A stretch of 15,919 nucleotides of DNA. It comes from Kiloniellaceae bacterium. Its GTDB lineage: Bacteria > Pseudomonadota > Alphaproteobacteria > Kiloniellales > Kiloniellaceae. Under the pieces are notes generated by a model that worked only from the letters and a program-made list of their open reading frames with translations, was not told where the DNA came from and did no database searches. The first letter of the stretch is position 1. Each line of letters begins with the position of its first letter. Shown piece after piece: positions 12,586 to 15,919 of the stretch. A program made the translations under genes and the position numbers. The stretch lies in contig JANQKX010000347.1 in NCBI GenBank assembly GCA_028280915.1, positions 1 through 15,919 on the forward strand, in the 5' to 3' direction.

Positions 12586-15388
12586 TTTTCCTTTTCTCCC
12601 GTTGCCGGCCCGTCAAATCCGTCTCGTCGCCGCCGCCGGTCAGCGGCGGGGCGGACCCGCCCCCGCGCAATTCACTGTCCGTCGACCGGCCGGTCAAGAT
12701 CGCCCGACTGCCCCCGGCCGTCAGCAAGCTCACCGCGCCGCCGCCCCGCAGGATTTCGCCGATGGGCGCGCCGATGAAGGCCCGATAGACCAGCTCCGCC
12801 GTCGTGGCCGGCAGGACCACCAAGGCCCCATCGATGACCCGGGCCACGGCCGCCACCCCGTCCGGCGCGACCATCAAGGCCACGTCCCCCGCCACCCGTG
12901 GATGGCGGGCAAAGACGAGCCCCGCGCTTGACTCGTTCACCCAAGGCACCTCACCGGCGGCCCGCCAATGACGGGCAAAGGCCAGAGCCGCCGCGCTGTC
13001 CCCTTGCCAGGGCACCGTCCCGGCAAGCGCCGGGTGCTGTCCGCCGGCCAGAAGGGCCGCCGGCACGATCTCCGCCGCCGTGGCGCCCGTCATGGACCGG
13101 CCGATGGTGGTGACGGCAGCGGGGCTGAAACCCGCCTGCACGGCGCCCAAAATGCCTTGGGCCGACCCGAAAAACAGGCCCGCCGAGGGCAGGGCGGTCA
13201 AAAGGCCCGCGCCCGCCATGTCCCGGCCCCGGCTGGTTTCCGCCCCGACCGCCACGGCCAGGGTCACATCACCCATGGTGACGGGATGCCGCCGCCGGTC
13301 CAGGACTGCGATGGGCACCATCGCCAGGACCCCGGCCCCGGTGAGGGACCGGGTGATGCTCAGGCCGCTCGCTGCCGCCAAGGCCCAAAGCCCCGCGCCC
13401 GAATGGCGCCGGGTCAGGCTGGTCTCCGCCGCCGGCAAAAGGCCCAGGAGGCCCGCCCCGGTGATGGACCGCCCAAGTGTGAATGCGGCCGCCGGCAACG
13501 GCGCCCAGGTCACCGCCCCGGCAATCCCCGCCGCGGCGCCGTACACCAGGCCGGCCGTCGGGATCAGGGCCAGCCCGATCGTGCCGGCGACGTCATATCC
13601 CCGCGCCCTGTCCGCCGAGGGCAGCCAAGAAAGCGCCGCCGCGCCGGATAAGGCACGGGCCCGGGCCGTGGCCGCCGCCGGATTGATCACGATGGGCGCC
13701 GCGCCGGTCAGCTCCGGGTGCAGGGCCTTGGCCAGCGCCGCGCTGATCACTGTGCCCACCGGGATCGCGCCGCTGATGCCCCGGCCCAGGCTGCCGTCAA
13801 AATCAGGGCTCCAAACCGCCGCGGCGCTACCCTGTACCACCAGACCCCGGCTCGTTGCCGCCGTCGGCAAGAGACCAAGCGGCACATCACCCTGTCGGGA
13901 CCTGCCCAGAGCCGTATCCGCGGCGGACAGGAGACTAACCGGCCCATCGCCCAATCGGGTGCGGCCCCGGCTGGACTCGCCAGCCGGCACCCAAGAAACA
14001 GGGGCCGCACCCTGCCGGGTGCGGCCCCGGGCCGTGTCCGCGGCGGACAAAAGGCTGAGCGCGCCATCGCCGGTTATGGCAAAGTTTTGTTCGTGGGCCA
14101 GGGCGGCGCTGGCACTGGCGCTCACCGTCACCGCGCCCCCGATCGAATAGGACTGGGACGTGCCGCCCGCCCGCTTTTCGAAGGTGACGGCGAGGCCCCA
14201 TTTCTGCGACCCGCTTTGGGTCACCCCGTCCAGGGTAAAGCCGCCGGCGTCGAAGGACAGGTGGTTGGCCCGGTATTGTTCCGTTGCCTGATCGTCGCTC
14301 CAGATGGACAGCGCCTGGTCCAGGTAGAGGGAGGTGGCGTTCGACGTGGTGACGTTGTCCTCGCAGCCGAACTGCAGGCAGACCTGATGGTCCGGATCGA
14401 AGCCCGAAAAGGACAGGCTGCCCGTGTTGCCGTCCTGCTGGGGATTGTTGACCTGGGTGTTGCCGGTAAAGAACATCAGAGCCGCGTCCGGCTCCCAGCC
14501 CAGACCGGTGACGGGCGACCAGTTGTTGGTATTGGCCGGGGTCTGCACCGCCCGGATATCGATGTTGGCCGAGGTGGCTTTCAGGGCCAGGCAGGGCAGG
14601 CCCTGGTTCAGGGCGAAAATCTCCCCGGTTTGCGTCAGGTCGTACCCCGTGGCGGTGAAGTTATCGATGGCGACCGAAAAGCTGGTAAAGGTGTTGGCCC
14701 CGTCCGCCGCATAAGCCGCCACCCCGGTGTTATTGGCCAGATAGGCCCAGTTGCGCGGCCGCGACGCCTCGTCCGAGGCGGAATAGGCCACGTATTGTTT
14801 CGTGCCGTCGGCAAAGCCCACCCCCACCCCGGGCATGATGGTGGTGGATTGGGAATCCACCGAGGGATTGAGATGCTGGCACAGGGAGATCACCAGATCC
14901 GGCTGAAACCCCGTCGTCACGGTGACCGCGTTGTTCAAGGTCAGGTTCGCCGAAAGGTCCAGCGAGGCATTGGCCCAGCCGGCGAAGAGCACGGCAAAGC
15001 CCCACTCCCGGTCCCCGCTCACCGCCGAAAAACTCAAGCGGACCCCGTCCGTGATGGCCGAATCCACCGTGGCCAGGGTTTCCCGGGTGGTGGCGCCGGT
15101 GGTGACCGGCAGGGCGATGATCTCCCCGTTCTGGCTGATGGCGGCCACGTCGCCGCCGTTGTCGTTGTCTTTGAAAAAACAGCCCCAGCAATAGCTGGCG
15201 GTCAGATCCGACACCCCCGCCGAATAGGCGATGTGGCTGCGCCGCACCCCGTCGGTGGTGCCGTGCCCCACAAACACCAGCATGGCATCCACGGTCAGCC
15301 CGGAAAGGCGGGGCGAGGTGATATCCAGCGTGGTGGCCGTCGCCGGGCACTGAAAGGGCACCACCGCGACAACATCCTCGGCCGCCAT
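12407..15388 (-). CDS. Large fibre-like virion protein with about 22 degenerate 20-22-aa repeats
   Basis: A 993-aa open frame. Residues 1-405 appear to be three related beta domains of about 130 residues, the second and third containing TGFQPD/LGWEPD followed by hydrophobic strands and SVAIDNFTATGYDL/LSFDAGGFTLDGVT. This GFxPD pattern is common in phage appendage proteins. Residues about 413-910 are a run of roughly 22 short units with consensus h-x-G-A-x-x-h-x-h-x-P-x-A-x(6)-R (examples GAGLLGLLPAAETSLTRR and GDGALSLLSAADTARGR), suggesting a long beta-fibre. The C-terminus has Gly-rich units (ELRGGG, LTGGG, LTGR). The last 59 residues overlap the next gene and look like shadow sequence, so the native end may differ. 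ATG 15388 has GAGGGG seven nt upstream. Its place among neck genes argues for a head- or neck-attached fibre, though this is unproved. Confidence 0.72.
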   Translation of the reverse strand: MAAEDVVAVVPFQCPATATTLDITSPRLSGLTVDAMLVFVGHGTTDGVRRSHIAYSAGVSDLTASYCWGCFFKDNDNGGDVAAISQNGEIIALPVTTGATTRETLATVDSAITDGVRLSFSAVSGDREWGFAVLFAGWANASLDLSANLTLNNAVTVTTGFQPDLVISLCQHLNPSVDSQSTTIMPGVGVGFADGTKQYVAYSASDEASRPRNWAYLANNTGVAAYAADGANTFTSFSVAIDNFTATGYDLTQTGEIFALNQGLPCLALKATSANIDIRAVQTPANTNNWSPVTGLGWEPDAALMFFTGNTQVNNPQQDGNTGSLSFSGFDPDHQVCLQFGCEDNVTTSNATSLYLDQALSIWSDDQATEQYRANHLSFDAGGFTLDGVTQSGSQKWGLAVTFEKRAGGTSQSYSIGGAVTVSASASAALAHEQNFAITGDGALSLLSAADTARGRTRQGAAPVSWVPAGESSRGRTRLGDGPVSLLSAADTALGRSRQGDVPLGLLPTAATSRGLVVQGSAAAVWSPDFDGSLGRGISGAIPVGTVISAALAKALHPELTGAAPIVINPAAATARARALSGAAALSWLPSADRARGYDVAGTIGLALIPTAGLVYGAAAGIAGAVTWAPLPAAAFTLGRSITGAGLLGLLPAAETSLTRRHSGAGLWALAAASGLSITRSLTGAGVLAMVPIAVLDRRRHPVTMGDVTLAVAVGAETSRGRDMAGAGLLTALPSAGLFFGSAQGILGAVQAGFSPAAVTTIGRSMTGATAAEIVPAALLAGGQHPALAGTVPWQGDSAAALAFARHWRAAGEVPWVNESSAGLVFARHPRVAGDVALMVAPDGVAAVARVIDGALVVLPATTAELVYRAFIGAPIGEILRGGGAVSLLTAGGSRAILTGRSTDSELRGGGSAPPLTGGGDETDLTGRQREKRKNGHHGAGHRCLSGQPDGLHHPAGAGRRHGPDRRSHGGALGALRQTGGQCRAGRGADLGL
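12690..14150. repeat. Degenerate ~60-66-bp coding repeat array
   Basis: This stretch encodes the short-unit repeats of the large fibre-like protein. Most copies are diverged at the DNA level. The freshest copies are 13911-13951 and 14031-14071 (about 33 of 41 bases equal, 120 bp apart) and CGGGTGCGGCCCCGG at 13956-13970 and 14016-14030, exactly 60 bp apart, which equals one 20-residue unit. Confidence 0.7.
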
Positions 15389-15431
15389 GGCGCCCCCTCA
15401 GAAACGTTCTTTCCGTTCGTTGACGGTTATT

Positions 15432-15468
15432 GCCCTAGTTCACCGTGATGGCCCTAGTTCACCGTGAT
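15432..15468. repeat. 19-bp tandem duplication covering a stop codon
   Basis: GCCCTAGTTCACCGTGAT occurs at 15432-15449 and 15451-15468, a head-to-tail duplication with period 19. The right copy holds the last codons and TAG of the upstream minus-strand gene. The left copy lies after that stop as untranslated sequence. Confidence 0.85.
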
Positions 15469-15855
15469 TGTCGGCGTGACCCGGTAGTCGTCGTTTTCGT
15501 TGAAAGTGAAGGGGCCATTGCCGTCCACCTCGATCGCGATGATGCGCGGCGTGGTGCCCGTGGTGACGATGAAATAGCCCTGCACCGCGCCGGTCCAGCC
15601 GCCCGCCCCGGCTGTGAAGGTCTGTTCGGCGTAGGAGCGGGCGTCCGCCGCCCCGGTCCACGACCCATCCACCAGGGTGATGCGGGCATAACCCGTGCCC
15701 GTGGGCTCGGTCAGCGCGGCCGCGGTGATGGTTTCCCCGGGCGCCACGTTGGTGAACAAACCAAGCTGCAAATTGGTGCCCCTGTCGGTCACCACGTTCT
15801 GAATCACCTGGCCGGCGATCAGGGCCTCGCCTTCATCGGGCAGAAATCCAACCAT
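15454..15855 (-). CDS. Small virion protein (133 aa), decoration/appendage-like
   Basis: Begins MVGFLPDEGEALIAGQVIQN and continues with LQLGLFTNVAPGETITAAALTEPTGTGYARITLVDGSW, a strand-rich middle, GAVQGYFIVTT, and a closing NENDDYRVTPTITVN. Proteins of this size with an N-terminal (F/L)xDEGE helix, an h.LFTN..P segment and a GYFI...Y.VTP C-terminus recur in siphophage virion modules as uncharacterised structural proteins, often next to fibre genes. ATG 15855 has AGGAG with an 8-9-nt spacer and starts 14 nt after the preceding stop. It probably partners the large repeat protein encoded immediately after it, as co-located small and large appendage genes often do. The role is inferred from context only. 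Confidence 0.68.
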   Translation of the reverse strand: MVGFLPDEGEALIAGQVIQNVVTDRGTNLQLGLFTNVAPGETITAAALTEPTGTGYARITLVDGSWTGAADARSYAEQTFTAGAGGWTGAVQGYFIVTTGTTPRIIAIEVDGNGPFTFNENDDYRVTPTITVN

Positions 15856-15869
15856 GCGTTAATCTCCTG

Positions 15870-15919
15870 CTAGAGCGTGATGACGGGATCCAGATCGGTG
15901 AGCACGATGGGCGGCTCGG
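15870..15919 (-). CDS. 3' end of an upstream structural-module gene (partial)
   Basis: The minus strand from the right edge reads EPPIVLTDLDPVITL then TAG (15870-15872), 14 nt before the next start. Only 15-16 codons are in the window, too few to identify. The tight spacing and same strand indicate that it belongs to the same late operon. Confidence 0.55.
   Translation of the reverse strand, partial: EPPIVLTDLDPVITL

Noticed and set aside
13718..15448. 576-codon plus-strand open frame opposite the fibre-like gene
   Set aside because: Antisense shadow: composition dominated by Arg, Gly, His and Gln, no ribosome site, while the minus strand encodes ordered repeats.
1..15919. tRNA, rRNA, integrase or attachment site
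   Set aside because: I saw no cloverleaf arms, ribosomal RNA motifs, recombinase motif or flanking direct repeats that would mark an element boundary.

Overview
The window looks like part of a temperate siphophage or integrated prophage from a GC-rich alphaproteobacterium. The evidence is a lambda-like neck and tail gene order on the minus strand, family-level resemblance of several proteins to those in alphaproteobacterial prophages (DUF6441, DUF1833, NlpC/P60, TipJ-type tail tip), a short XRE regulator of a type common in that class, and strong GC bias at third codon positions. The host assignment is inference. No integrase, terminase, portal or capsid gene and no attachment site is visible, so the full extent of the element is unknown.

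Virion genes are read right to left on the minus strand. From the right edge come the 3' end of an unidentified gene (15870-15919), a small virion protein (15454-15855), a very large repeat-bearing fibre-like protein (to 12407), a small beta-rich protein, a head-tail joining candidate, a DUF6441 protein, a tail terminator candidate, the tail tube protein (9352-10650) and the tail assembly chaperones. The chaperones use a GGGAAAG slippery site, the same heptamer as lambda G/GT, to join a short frame (8736-9278) to a second, cysteine-bearing frame ending at 8521.

The lambda order would put the tape measure gene straight after the chaperones. Here about 2.9 kb of non-structural genes lies between them (5661-8520). 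It holds an XRE regulator on the plus strand (8189-8428) preceded by an apparently leaderless promoter. Divergent from it are a 77-aa protein and two paralogous P22-antirepressor-N-domain genes, with a hairpin terminator downstream of each antirepressor gene. A plus-strand pair of small metal-binding proteins completes the block: a membrane-anchored zinc ribbon and a SWIM-motif protein. This resembles a regulatory or moron island dropped into the tail operon.

The rest of the tail module follows: tape measure (3381-5660), lambda M-like and L-like (DUF1833) minor tail proteins, an NlpC/P60 peptidase (1997-2446), and the tip protein J/TipJ, which runs off the left edge (1-2000). Together these make the tail tube, its length ruler, the tip complex that contacts the cell, and the cell-wall hydrolase used at DNA entry. 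The long plus-strand open frames opposite the structural genes are shadows produced by high GC.
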